From assembly GCA_002428605.1 (NCBI GenBank), contig DIXH01000026.1, positions 1-15,343 on the forward strand: 15,343 bases of DNA. Direction: 5' to 3'. The translations under genes and the position numbers were made by a program. The stretch comes from Clostridiaceae bacterium UBA6085 (lineage in GTDB: Bacteria > Bacillota > Clostridia > Clostridiales > Clostridiaceae). Positions 1-6,254 of this stretch are shown here, in pieces; the stretch's first letter is position 1, and every line of letters starts with the position of its first letter. Under the pieces are notes generated by a model, which worked only from the letters and a program-made list of their open reading frames with translations, was not told where the DNA came from and made no database searches.

Positions 1-8
1 CTGTTTAA

Positions 9-39
9 TTTTCAAAGAGCTTGTCACTTCTAAGGTGAC
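9..39 (-). promoter_or_regulatory. rRNA operon leader: boxB-like hairpin plus boxA antitermination element
   Basis: Read on the minus strand, the predicted transcript opens with a small hairpin (GTCAC, 7-nt loop, GTGAC; positions 39 to 23). It is followed directly by AGCTCTTTGAAAA (21 to 9), which matches the boxA element of Gram-positive rRNA leaders, the site for Nus-factor antitermination. The sequence then continues TTAAACAG to the window edge, as in typical 16S leaders. This indicates that an rRNA operon, presumably starting with 16S rRNA, begins just left of position 1. The rRNA gene itself is not in the window, so its identity is inferred. Confidence 0.75.
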
Positions 40-46
40 TTCCTTT

Positions 47-75
47 ATTATGGCTCAGCCATAATTGAATGTCAA
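47..75 (-). promoter_or_regulatory. rRNA operon promoter (sigma-A type)
   Basis: The minus strand carries a perfect TTGACA -35 box (70-75), a 17-bp spacer and CATAAT as -10 (47-52). This predicts a start near position 40, immediately before the leader hairpin and boxA. The spacer and -10 are covered by a 19-bp perfect inverted repeat, ATTATGGCTCAGCCATAAT (47-65). The DNA just upstream of the -35 is not AT-rich, so no obvious UP element is seen; instead there is an imperfect inverted repeat (78-105; GATTC/GAATC and AGGC/GCCT arms). Confidence 0.7.
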
Positions 76-340
76 CGGATTCGGAGGCTTGAACCGCCTT
101 GAATCAGGCAACTTGTACATATTAACACGCTTTAATAGACACGGTTTTCCTTATAAACCAATCTAAAGCAAAATAATGGCACTTTGCTTCAATTTACTCG
201 ATTTATCTCTCGTTTACGTTTATTGATACGCTTGGTATAGTGTACGTTGACAGCATGTGTTTTGTACATAAAATCTTTGATTTCCAGTAACCTCCAGTTA
301 ACATAATCTTAATGTAAACCTTTAAATTTTAGACCAGAAA
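76..340. other. Intergenic region upstream of the rRNA operon, no gene seen
   Basis: About 265 bases of AT-rich DNA lie between the MATE-gene terminator and the rRNA promoter. No credible ORF with a ribosome binding site was found. It contains the imperfect inverted repeat at 78-105 and an inverted repeat AAGCAAA/TTTGCTT (166-172 and 183-189). A weak promoter-like pair on the minus strand (TGTCAA, 18 bases, TATCAA, around 223-254) could be a second rRNA promoter, but the match is too poor to call. Confidence 0.4.
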
Positions 341-368
341 CAACAAACGCTCCCAATACGGGAGCGTT
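341..368 (-). terminator. Intrinsic terminator of the MATE gene
   Basis: The minus strand shows a 9-bp GC-rich stem, AACGCTCCC (360-368 side) pairing with GGGAGCGTT, around a 5-base loop, followed by a T-rich run TTGTTGTTT. It lies about 55 bases past the stop codon of the MATE gene and separates it from the rRNA promoter. Confidence 0.85.
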
Positions 369-422
369 CATTTTACGCCATTTGAGCTATATGAGGGCAT
401 ATTTACCGGCCTATTGTACGCC

Positions 423-1787
423 CTATCTTATCGTTCCTGAAGCCCTGTAGGGTTTAAGGACCATTATTCTGAACAAAGCAAAGAGGACGAGCCCCTTGAA
501 TACGCTGCTGATCGAGATAGTCCACCACACTCCATCCAATCCAAGAGTTGAATATGTTGAAAGTAGGTACGCTCCGGGAATCCTCAGCGCATTGAAGAAT
601 ATTCCAACATATGATGGTATCTTAGTCCTGCCAAGTCCGTTGAATGCCCCCTGGTTGGAAATCTCAATAGACATGAATACCTGTGAAAGGCCAAGTATCC
701 AAAGATATGATGCCCCCATTCGTATTGTCTCGGGTTCTTGAATGAAGATTCCAAACAGCTGCTTTGGAAAAACCATGAGCATTATCATCGACAGGAAACC
801 CAGACCTGATACCGCCAGGACCCCTGACCTGTAACCCTTCACTATCCTATCGTACTCCTTAGCACCGTAATTCTGGCCTACGAAGGCGCTTAGTGCGGTT
901 GAAAACCCACCAGCTGTCATCCATGACAATGATTCGATCTGGGACCCGACCTTTTGAACAGCAATCGCTTCGGGACCATAAACGGCTATTATTCTCGCGA
1001 CTACCATGGCTATCATTGCGAAGAAGCCATTTTGAAGGGATACCGGCATTCCAAGCCTGATTATCTTCTTGATGTGATGAAGTGAAGGTCTTCTAAAAAT
1101 ATTGAGACGGAAATAGGCTTCTTTCCTGTTCCTGATATGAACTATGAAGAGCACCGTAACTGCCAATTGAGCTGTAACAGTTGCTACAGCTGCCCCTGTG
1201 ACTCCCATTCCCGGTAATGGCCCTATACCATATATAAGTAGAGGATCGAGAATCATATTCGTTATAAGACCTATAAAGTTAAACCTGAAGGGAACCTTGC
1301 TAAGTCCGGCTCCATTGAATATCCCTGTAAAGACGGGATTCATGAAGTTGAAGAAAATACCGCTTCCGATGACCAGGAGATAAGATACAGCCATATCTAT
1401 GACGTGCTGGTCTCCAAGCCTGAAGAAGGATATGAGCTGATGCCTGAAGATGATTATGAGCATTCCATACACAGCCGCTATGAAAAGATTCAGCTGAATA
1501 GCTGAAACAGCATGTTCTTTTGCCCCTTCTTCATCCTTACGGCCAAGGTACTGCGCAACGAATACCTCAGCTCCTGACTTGGAAATAAGTATCAGTGAGA
1601 ATCCGAACCACATGAAAAATCCTGCGGTGCCGACAGCTGCAACAGCATCGCTGCCTGATCTGCCTACCCAGAACATATCCGTAAGATTATACGCCATTTG
1701 CATGAACGATGTGCCCATGATGGGAATGGCAAGCTTAGTCAAAGTCAGGAGAATATCTCCTTTAGTTAGATCGATCTTTCTTTCCAT
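423..1787 (-). CDS. MATE family multidrug/toxin efflux transporter
   Basis: A 454-residue, strongly hydrophobic protein with about 12 predicted membrane segments in two homologous MatE halves, the usual length for the family. The N-terminus (DLTKGDILLTLTKLAIPIM, then MAYNLTDMFWVGR) is typical of the prokaryotic DinF/NorM-like MATE branch found in Firmicutes. Proteins of this family export cationic drugs or metabolites by Na+ or H+ antiport across the cytoplasmic membrane; the substrate cannot be told from sequence. The ATG is preceded by GAGGTAA at good spacing, and a promoter with an extended -10 lies just upstream. The gene is transcribed alone between two hairpin terminators. The nearest upstream gene encodes an FMN-binding lipoprotein, but its terminator and the separate promoter argue against obligatory cotranscription. 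Confidence 0.93.
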   Translation of the reverse strand: MERKIDLTKGDILLTLTKLAIPIMGTSFMQMAYNLTDMFWVGRSGSDAVAAVGTAGFFMWFGFSLILISKSGAEVFVAQYLGRKDEEGAKEHAVSAIQLNLFIAAVYGMLIIIFRHQLISFFRLGDQHVIDMAVSYLLVIGSGIFFNFMNPVFTGIFNGAGLSKVPFRFNFIGLITNMILDPLLIYGIGPLPGMGVTGAAVATVTAQLAVTVLFIVHIRNRKEAYFRLNIFRRPSLHHIKKIIRLGMPVSLQNGFFAMIAMVVARIIAVYGPEAIAVQKVGSQIESLSWMTAGGFSTALSAFVGQNYGAKEYDRIVKGYRSGVLAVSGLGFLSMIMLMVFPKQLFGIFIQEPETIRMGASYLWILGLSQVFMSIEISNQGAFNGLGRTKIPSYVGIFFNALRIPGAYLLSTYSTLGLDGVWWTISISSVFKGLVLFALFRIMVLKPYRASGTIR

Positions 1788-1824
1788 GAATTACCTCATC
1801 AATATATGAATAAACCACATGCAA

Positions 1825-1853
1825 AATATAGCATATCCACGCAAAAATCGCAA
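1825..1853 (-). promoter_or_regulatory. Promoter of the MATE gene
   Basis: The minus strand has TTGCGA (1848-1853), a 17-bp spacer and TATATT (1825-1830) preceded by TGC, that is, an extended -10. It sits just after the terminator of the FMN-binding lipoprotein gene and gives a leader of about 30 nt. Confidence 0.6.
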
Positions 1854-1886
1854 AAAAGAAAGGATTCCGGATACTGATCCGGAACC
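1852..1886 (-). terminator. Intrinsic terminator of the FMN-binding lipoprotein gene
   Basis: The minus strand shows an 8-bp stem, TTCCGGAT with ATCCGGAA (1865-1884), closed by a CAGT tetraloop and followed by TCCTTTCTTTTTT. It lies about 15 bases after the stop codon. Its T-tract overlaps the -35 box of the MATE promoter. Confidence 0.85.
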
Positions 1887-1899
1887 CATATCTTGCTAA

Positions 1900-2244
1900 T
1901 TACTTTGCCTTCTCAAGTGCAGCCTTTATAGCATCTATAAGACCCTTTGAAGAATAGGTTGCGCCTGAAACTGTAGTCAGGGCATCAGCCGAATTCTCGT
2001 CCTTTACTTCCTTGATTATCGCCTCTGAAGCCTTGCCGAAAAGCTCAGCAGTATCTCCATTCTCAAGAACTGTAACGTCTGCGACCTTTCCGTCTTTAAC
2101 AACTACAGAAACCTTGATCGGGGCCTTGAATCCCTGAGCCTCGCCCTCATAAGTGCCGTCCTTGAATGCAGCCTTAGTGGAGCATCCTACAAAAACAGCT
2201 GCTGCAAGCAGAGCCGAAGCTATTACCTTAAGTGACTTTTTCAT
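1900..2244 (-). CDS. Small FMN-binding domain lipoprotein
   Basis: A 114-residue protein. Residues 1-20 form a lipoprotein signal peptide (MKK, then a hydrophobic stretch) ending in VFVGC, so Cys21 is probably lipidated; Phe at -3 is less usual for a lipobox. The rest is one FMN_bind domain (as in RnfG/NqrC) with DGTYEG near residue 29 and a VSGATYSS motif in which Thr96 is the expected site of covalent FMN attachment through a phosphoester, made by ApbE. Such proteins are extracytoplasmic single-flavin electron carriers. The reading frame extends 26 codons further upstream, but the signal peptide and a GGAGGT site seven bases ahead fix the ATG at 2244. No ApbE, Rnf or quinone-oxidoreductase gene is nearby, so the redox partner is unknown. 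Confidence 0.88.
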   Translation of the reverse strand: MKKSLKVIASALLAAAVFVGCSTKAAFKDGTYEGEAQGFKAPIKVSVVVKDGKVADVTVLENGDTAELFGKASEAIIKEVKDENSADALTTVSGATYSSKGLIDAIKAALEKAK

Positions 2245-2327
2245 TTTTACCTCCTGCAACCCTGCGACTTTTGTGCTTGCCTCAATGGCTTGCTTCTGTC
2301 GACCTGGGTATGAAAATGACATGTTTT

Positions 2328-2356
2328 ATTTTAATGGATTTTAGAATATAACGCAA
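2328..2356 (-). promoter_or_regulatory. Promoter of the FMN-binding lipoprotein gene
   Basis: The minus strand has TTGCGT (2351-2356), a 17-bp spacer and TAAAAT (2328-2333), giving a 5' leader of about 77 nt. The leader does not resemble an FMN riboswitch, being too short and lacking the expected helices. Confidence 0.5.
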
Positions 2357-2360
2357 TATC

Positions 2361-2385
2361 ATATCAGAGTTTTTTAGTCTGATAT
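2361..2385 (-). terminator. Weak hairpin after the four-gene operon
   Basis: An 8-bp stem, ATATCAGA with TCTGATAT, around a 9-base loop starts immediately after the stop codon of the PNPOx-like gene. The stem is AU-rich and is followed by GATATTGCG rather than a T-run on the minus strand, so termination may be inefficient and some read-through into the FMN-binding lipoprotein gene is possible. Confidence 0.35.
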
Positions 2386-2844
2386 TTACTTTCCCTTTCT
2401 GCGCTTTCCGGATAGCCTATCTACGGAAACACGGATCAGAGCAGTTGCATCCTTCATTTTTTCAACGTACTGCAAGCCTTCATCTAGATATTCACTTGAG
2501 TATTTCTTTATAAACTCGAAGAGGATGCTCCCCTTGTCTTCCCCGGAATATTCAATAGCTTCACCAAATGCTATTACAGATTCGTAGTCAGTGCTGAATT
2601 TCCCGCTTAGCACCTCCGAGCGGGTTACCACTGTGAAGCTTACCTTTGGATAGCTGGCGATATCACCAAGCTTCTTTCCCTCTTTTGCACAATGGATGTA
2701 TATGTATCCGTCCTTTACGACATAATTGACCGGAATGCCATATGGGAATCCATCAGTCCCCAGGACTGACAATACTCCGAATGAGCCTTTAATAAGCGCC
2801 TTCTCGGCCGAATCCAAATCCATCTCCCTGTCTTTTCTTCTCAA
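2386..2844 (-). CDS. Pyridoxamine 5'-phosphate oxidase-related flavoprotein (NimA-like)
   Basis: A 152-residue protein of the split-barrel FMN-binding fold. It carries the family's N-terminal MRRKDREM, then SFGVLSVLGTDGFPYGIPVNYV, IYIHCAKEGKKLGDI and PKVSFTVVT, all typical of the NimA/PNPOx-like group of small FMN- or heme-binding reductases. The natural substrate is unknown; some relatives reduce nitroimidazoles, but that cannot be claimed here. I chose TTG at 2844 because it yields the canonical N-terminus and follows GGGTGG at useful spacing; a GTG at 2856 would add four residues. The TTG overlaps the TGA of the upstream GNAT gene as TTGA, so the two are translationally coupled. It is the last gene of a four-gene operon. 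Confidence 0.85.
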   Translation of the reverse strand: MRRKDREMDLDSAEKALIKGSFGVLSVLGTDGFPYGIPVNYVVKDGYIYIHCAKEGKKLGDIASYPKVSFTVVTRSEVLSGKFSTDYESVIAFGEAIEYSGEDKGSILFEFIKKYSSEYLDEGLQYVEKMKDATALIRVSVDRLSGKRRKGK

Positions 2845-3395
2845 TCGTCGTTCCACCCTTCCCTGGTAAGAGACATTATCACAAATCTTGTCTGAGCTCC
2901 TGAAAGATCATCCAGAACATCCTTTTCCTTCTTAAAGCCTTTCCTTTGAAGGAGCCTTACTGACCGTATATTCTCCTTAGATGTGAAGGCTTCAATCTTT
3001 TTAAGATTCAGCTCCTCGAATCCGATCCTAAGTACCTCACTAAGGGCCTCTGACATATACCCGTTGCCCTCGAACCTTTCTATCATCTCATATCCGACCT
3101 CTGCGACCGACTTTTCTTCATTGAAATTCCAGAGTGTTATTGTTCCGATGAACTCCTGGTCTTCCTTTGCTTCAATGGCATAATAGAGCCATCTTCCAGC
3201 TTCTGAACCGCCTATGATATAGTCTATGAAGATCTCAGCCTGGATGATCGAAGTATATGCCTCATTACCCGTATGTTCGGCAGTCTTCATGCTGCTCTTG
3301 AGGACAAGCATATCGAGACTGTCACGCCTTTCAAGCTGCCGTAGCAGAAGCCTTTTTGTTTCAACATTTTCATTATAGTTCAGGCCACTACCCAT
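2841..3395 (-). CDS. GNAT family N-acetyltransferase (RimJ/RimL-like)
   Basis: A 184-residue acetyltransferase of the Acetyltransf_3 type. The hallmark N-terminus ETKRLLLRQLERRD is at residues 12-25, a beta-4 strand with EFIGTITLWNF is near residue 80, the acetyl-CoA loop region is VGYEMIERFEGNGYMSEAL (about 99-117), and the C-terminal part reads SKENIRSVRLLQRKGF. Such enzymes transfer an acetyl group from acetyl-CoA to an amine, either protein N-termini or small molecules; the acceptor is not predictable. The ATG at 3395 follows GAGAAAGG and lies 16 bases inside the preceding gene, and the end overlaps the next gene by 4 bases, so it sits in a tightly coupled operon. A shorter start at CTG 3383 is possible but less likely. 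Confidence 0.9.
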   Translation of the reverse strand: MGSGLNYNENVETKRLLLRQLERRDSLDMLVLKSSMKTAEHTGNEAYTSIIQAEIFIDYIIGGSEAGRWLYYAIEAKEDQEFIGTITLWNFNEEKSVAEVGYEMIERFEGNGYMSEALSEVLRIGFEELNLKKIEAFTSKENIRSVRLLQRKGFKKEKDVLDDLSGAQTRFVIMSLTREGWNDD

Positions 3396-3973
3396 ACCGT
3401 ACCTTTCTCACCTGTCTTCTTGTTGCTCATTACAATCTCCAGGATGTTCTCTGTCTTTGGGTCATAGCCTTTCGGCAGCTCCAGTATCAGATTGTACCTG
3501 TCTGTGCACTTGTCATCTTTTATCTCTTTCTCTACCTCGAGCTCCTGACACTTCTGCTTCTTGCCATCAAGCAGCATTTCTATTTCTGTTGTGAACCTGT
3601 CAGGACTTATGCATTCAGTTTTATCATTAAGCGCCTTCAACGATACCGGTCTGAAGGAAATCCTGATAACCTGCTTTTCCCTGTCAAGGAACTTCTTGAA
3701 ATCGAGGAATTCTATATCTCCAAGCCTGATATCCAGGTCTCTCGCCTTGTCACTCGTGACATTATAGAAGGAAAATCCAAGACTGGTGACTCCATAGTTA
3801 TGGGTACAGAGTATTGATCCGTTTGTCTTCTCCTCAGTCTGGAGAAAATAGTATCCGTCATTGTCGCTATAACCAGTAGCGATTATGTTCTGCGCCCTGT
3901 CGAGAAACAGTACTTCAGCGCCTTGCAGGGGTTTCCCTTTGTAATCTGTTACCTTTCCATGGATCTTTTTCAT
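3380..3973 (-). CDS. Carboxypeptidase-regulatory-like domain protein of unknown function
   Basis: A 197-residue soluble protein with no signal peptide or membrane segment. Residues 1-75 look like a CarboxypepD_reg-like (transthyretin-like) beta-sandwich: the GKVTDYKGKPLQGAEV opening and the TGYSDNDGYYFL strand are the usual signature. Residues 80-197 do not resemble anything I recognise; they are rich in charged residues and include EMLLDGKKQKCQELEVEKEI and a C-terminal beta-like stretch. The ATG at 3973 has a strong AGGAGG site. It lies 19 bases after the YdeI-like gene and overlaps the GNAT gene. The N-terminal fold is usually extracellular or cell-wall associated, so a cytoplasmic copy without an export signal is somewhat unusual. 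Function unknown. Confidence 0.75.
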   Translation of the reverse strand: MKKIHGKVTDYKGKPLQGAEVLFLDRAQNIIATGYSDNDGYYFLQTEEKTNGSILCTHNYGVTSLGFSFYNVTSDKARDLDIRLGDIEFLDFKKFLDREKQVIRISFRPVSLKALNDKTECISPDRFTTEIEMLLDGKKQKCQELEVEKEIKDDKCTDRYNLILELPKGYDPKTENILEIVMSNKKTGEKGTVWVVA

Positions 3974-3992
3974 TGTGCAAACCTCCTGATAG

Positions 3993-4436
3993 TTATTTTT
4001 CTTCCTTCAGCTCCAGAACAAGCTTCTGTATCCTTCTTTCTCTGGTCTCCTGAGACTTTGCTTCCAGTATTCCTGCAATATGCTTTTTTCGAAATGTATA
4101 TGATTTTTTGTCAAACTTTTCCATCAGGATTTCTGACTCAAGGAATGTCCTTACATCATCAGGAACATCAACAGTTCTCTCCTCTTCATCCTTCTCGAAT
4201 CTTACGCTCACCGTATCGCCTATTGACTTACCTATCCTTGACTGGATATCCTTCGTTATTCCAAGTATGTAGCATTCAGTGCCCATCTTCATTATTGAGC
4301 CTCTGTATTCTACAGCTTCAAACAGTACTTTTGCCTTTATTCTTTTGCTCCCGAATTCCTTTTCGATATCAAACGGAACCTCTACATAAGCTCCACCTTT
4401 ACCTGAATCCACAATTATCGCATCAAACTCCAGCAT
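3993..4436 (-). CDS. DUF1905 / YdeI-like (OmpD-associated) domain protein
   Basis: A 147-residue protein. The N-terminal ~90 residues (MLEFDAIIVDSGKGGAYVEV, then IKAKVLFEAVEYRGSIMKMG, then GDTVSVRFEKDEEERTVDVP) match the DUF1905 barrel. The C-terminal part (VRTFLES, YTFRKKHIAGILEAKSQETRERRI) matches the YdeI/OmpD-associated helical domain. The two often occur together; the biochemical role is not established. The frame is open up to an ATG at 4469, but that codon has no ribosome binding site and sits beside a TATAAT. The ATG at 4436 follows GGAG by 9 bases and gives the usual family start, so I prefer it. It is the first gene of a four-gene operon. Confidence 0.8.
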   Translation of the reverse strand: MLEFDAIIVDSGKGGAYVEVPFDIEKEFGSKRIKAKVLFEAVEYRGSIMKMGTECYILGITKDIQSRIGKSIGDTVSVRFEKDEEERTVDVPDDVRTFLESEILMEKFDKKSYTFRKKHIAGILEAKSQETRERRIQKLVLELKEEK

Positions 4437-4472
4437 CAGATCAACTCCATCCATTTCTGTCTTTGGCATAAT

Positions 4473-4478
4473 TATACT
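4473..4478 (-). promoter_or_regulatory. -10 box ahead of the YdeI-like operon
   Basis: A consensus TATAAT lies on the minus strand in the gap between the ABC-F terminator and the YdeI-like gene, predicting a start near 4466 and a leader of about 30 nt. No good -35 is found at the usual distance, so the promoter may be weak or need an activator. Confidence 0.45.
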
Positions 4479-4502
4479 CTATATTAATACAGCTGCGCCA
4501 CA

Positions 4503-4535
4503 ATGGGAAAACCGCAGACTAAGCTGCGGTTTTTG
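4503..4535 (-). terminator. Intrinsic terminator of the ABC-F gene
   Basis: A 10-bp stem, AAAACCGCAG with CTGCGGTTTT (4508-4533), around a 6-base loop directly follows the ABC-F stop codon. T-runs flank it on both strands, so it could act in both directions. Confidence 0.85.
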
Positions 4536-6092
4536 TTAGAATATCTTCCTTGTCCAGTCTTCACAGTTCCAGACATCGGTAACGATGTCCTGATAGAACT
4601 CCCTTTCATGCGATACAAGCAGGATGGTGCCCTTGTAGGCCTTAAGGGCTCTCTTAAGCTCTTCCTTGGCATCAACGTCAAGATGGTTTGTAGGCTCATC
4701 GAGAACAAGAATATTTGATTCTCTGTTTATGACCTTCGCCAGCCTGACCTTTGCCTGCTCTCCACCGGACAGAACCATTATCTTTGATTCGATATGCTTT
4801 GTTGTCAGTCCGCACTTGGCGAGAGCTGTCCTAACCTCATACTGATTGTATCCAGGGAAGGTTTCCCAGAAATCCTCTATGCAGGTATGATACTGACCGT
4901 CTTTGCTTTCCTGCTGGAAGTATCCTATCTCCATGTTGTCACCAAGCTCGATTTCCCCCTTGTATGCGGGGATTATTCCAAGGAGGCTCTTAAGGAGCGT
5001 TGTCTTTCCGAGTCCGTTTGCTCCAGTTATGGCAATCTTCTGACCTCTCTCAAGATAGACATTTATCGGCTTCGTCAACGGCTCATCATATCCGATCACA
5101 AGGTCGTATGTCTTGAATACAAGCTTGCTTGAGATCCTCGACTCCTTGAAGTCAAAGGATGGCTTTGGCTTTTCAGCCACAAGCTCGATCTTCTCCATCT
5201 TATCAAGCTTCTTCTGTCTTGACTTGGCCATATTGGAGGTAGCTACCCTCGCCTTGTTCCTCGCTATGAAATCCTCAAGCCTGTCTATTTCCTGCTGCTG
5301 CCTCTCATAAGCTGATTCAACCTGCTTCTTCTTCGCCTCATATACAGCCATGAAGTCGTCATAGTCTCCTACATATCTGGTAAGTGACTTGTTTTCCACA
5401 TGATATATGAGGTTGACCACACTGTTCAGGAACGGAATGTCGTGTGATATGAGAATGAATGCATTCTCATAATCAAGAAGGAACCTCTTCAGCCAGTCTA
5501 TGTGCTCCTCATCAAGATAGTTGGTAGGCTCATCCAGAAGCAGGATATCAGGTGACTCCAGAAGCAGCTTGCCCAGAAGGACCTTGCTTCTCTGTCCGCC
5601 TGAAAGCTCGTTGACCTCCCTGTCAAGACCTACATCCCTGAGTCCAAGACCCCTTGCGACCTCTTCAACCTTGGCATCAATAACATAGAAGCCGTTATGG
5701 TCAAGATTGTCCTGCAGTGTACCCATATCATCCATCAGCCTATAAAGCTCATCTTCCGTCGCTGTACCCATCTTATCAGCGATTTCCATGATCTCCTTCT
5801 CCATATCATAGAGATATGAGAACGCGGAACGAAGCACGTCTCTTATGGACATGCCTCTTTCAAGCATGCTGTGCTGGTCAAGATATCCGACCCTTACACG
5901 GTTGGACCATTCAATGGTCCCTTCGTCCGGCATCAGCTTGTTTGTGATTATGTTCATGAATGTGGATTTTCCTTCTCCGTTTGCTCCGATCAGACCAACA
6001 TGCTCCCCTTTTAGGAGCCTGAAGCTGACATCCTCGAAAATCGCCCTGTCTCCGAAGCCGTGGCTTATGTTCTTTACAGTCAATATGCTCAA
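4536..6092 (-). CDS. ABC-F family ATPase (YbiT/YkpA-type)
   Basis: A 518-residue soluble protein with two ABC ATPase domains and no membrane segments, as in all ABC-F factors, which act on ribosomes in translation. Domain 1 has Walker A GANGEGKS (36-43), signature LSGGQ (163-167) and LLLDEPTNYLD (184-194). A charged coiled-coil linker follows at roughly 230-300 (AKKKQVESAYERQQQEIDRLEDF). Domain 2 has GANGLGKTT, LSGGEQ and LVLDEPTNHLD. The opening MSILTVKNISHGFGDRAIF and the WNCEDW C-terminus are those of the YbiT/YkpA-like branch; there is no specific sign of an antibiotic-resistance type. I placed the start at TTG 6092, which follows GAGGT by 8 bases; an upstream TTG at 6113 would add seven residues but would read through that ribosome binding site. 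It appears monocistronic. Confidence 0.93.
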   Translation of the reverse strand: MSILTVKNISHGFGDRAIFEDVSFRLLKGEHVGLIGANGEGKSTFMNIITNKLMPDEGTIEWSNRVRVGYLDQHSMLERGMSIRDVLRSAFSYLYDMEKEIMEIADKMGTATEDELYRLMDDMGTLQDNLDHNGFYVIDAKVEEVARGLGLRDVGLDREVNELSGGQRSKVLLGKLLLESPDILLLDEPTNYLDEEHIDWLKRFLLDYENAFILISHDIPFLNSVVNLIYHVENKSLTRYVGDYDDFMAVYEAKKKQVESAYERQQQEIDRLEDFIARNKARVATSNMAKSRQKKLDKMEKIELVAEKPKPSFDFKESRISSKLVFKTYDLVIGYDEPLTKPINVYLERGQKIAITGANGLGKTTLLKSLLGIIPAYKGEIELGDNMEIGYFQQESKDGQYHTCIEDFWETFPGYNQYEVRTALAKCGLTTKHIESKIMVLSGGEQAKVRLAKVINRESNILVLDEPTNHLDVDAKEELKRALKAYKGTILLVSHEREFYQDIVTDVWNCEDWTRKIF

Positions 6093-6120
6093 GTATACTA
6101 CCTCTTTTTTCAAATAATCC

Positions 6121-6135
6121 CTGATATTATATCAG
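6121..6135 (-). promoter_or_regulatory. -10 region of the ABC-F gene inside a 15-bp palindrome
   Basis: On the minus strand a consensus TATAAT (6126-6131) lies at the centre of the perfect inverted repeat CTGATATAATATCAG. The -35 region is weak (TTCCTT at 17 bp). The predicted start is about 25 bases ahead of the TTG start codon. Confidence 0.5.
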
Positions 6136-6206
6136 ATAAACCACCATAAGGAAAACATTTCGATATTCGGACAAAATTTGGGTGATTTCGGTAGGTAGAT
6201 TGAATG

Positions 6207-6249
6207 AAAATATGAAAATCCATGGAAATCAGCACTGGTTTCCATGGAT
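6207..6249 (-). terminator. Intrinsic terminator of the cinA operon
   Basis: An 11-bp stem, ATCCATGGAAA with TTTCCATGGAT (6218-6249), closes a 10-base loop and is followed by TTTCATATTTT on the minus strand. It begins 5 bases after the cinA stop codon. Confidence 0.8.
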
Positions 6250-6254
6250 ATTGT

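Noticed and set aside
311..325. A 15-base motif, AATGTAAACCTTTAA, repeated at 13012-13026
   Set aside because: Only two copies, both in AT-rich intergenic DNA and with no shared context; a chance match is plausible at this composition.
2245..2321. Possible FMN riboswitch in the lipoprotein gene leader
   Set aside because: The leader is about 77 nt and lacks the six-helix FMN aptamer pattern.
2245..2322. N-terminal extension of the FMN-binding lipoprotein
   Set aside because: It would bury the lipoprotein signal peptide 26 residues inside the protein and overlap the good ribosome binding site; the predicted transcript also starts right at the upstream ATG.
3356..4471. Open frames on the plus strand opposite the GNAT to YdeI-like operon (153 and 182 codons)
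   Set aside because: No ribosome binding sites, no recognisable domains, and composition typical of antisense shadows of the real genes.
6218..6249. Similarity between the cinA terminator arms (ATCCATGGAAA) and the AEC palindrome (AATCCATGAAAC)
   Set aside because: The first has a loop and T-run and acts as a terminator; the second is gap-free DNA next to a promoter. The shared ATCCATG is too short to imply common origin.
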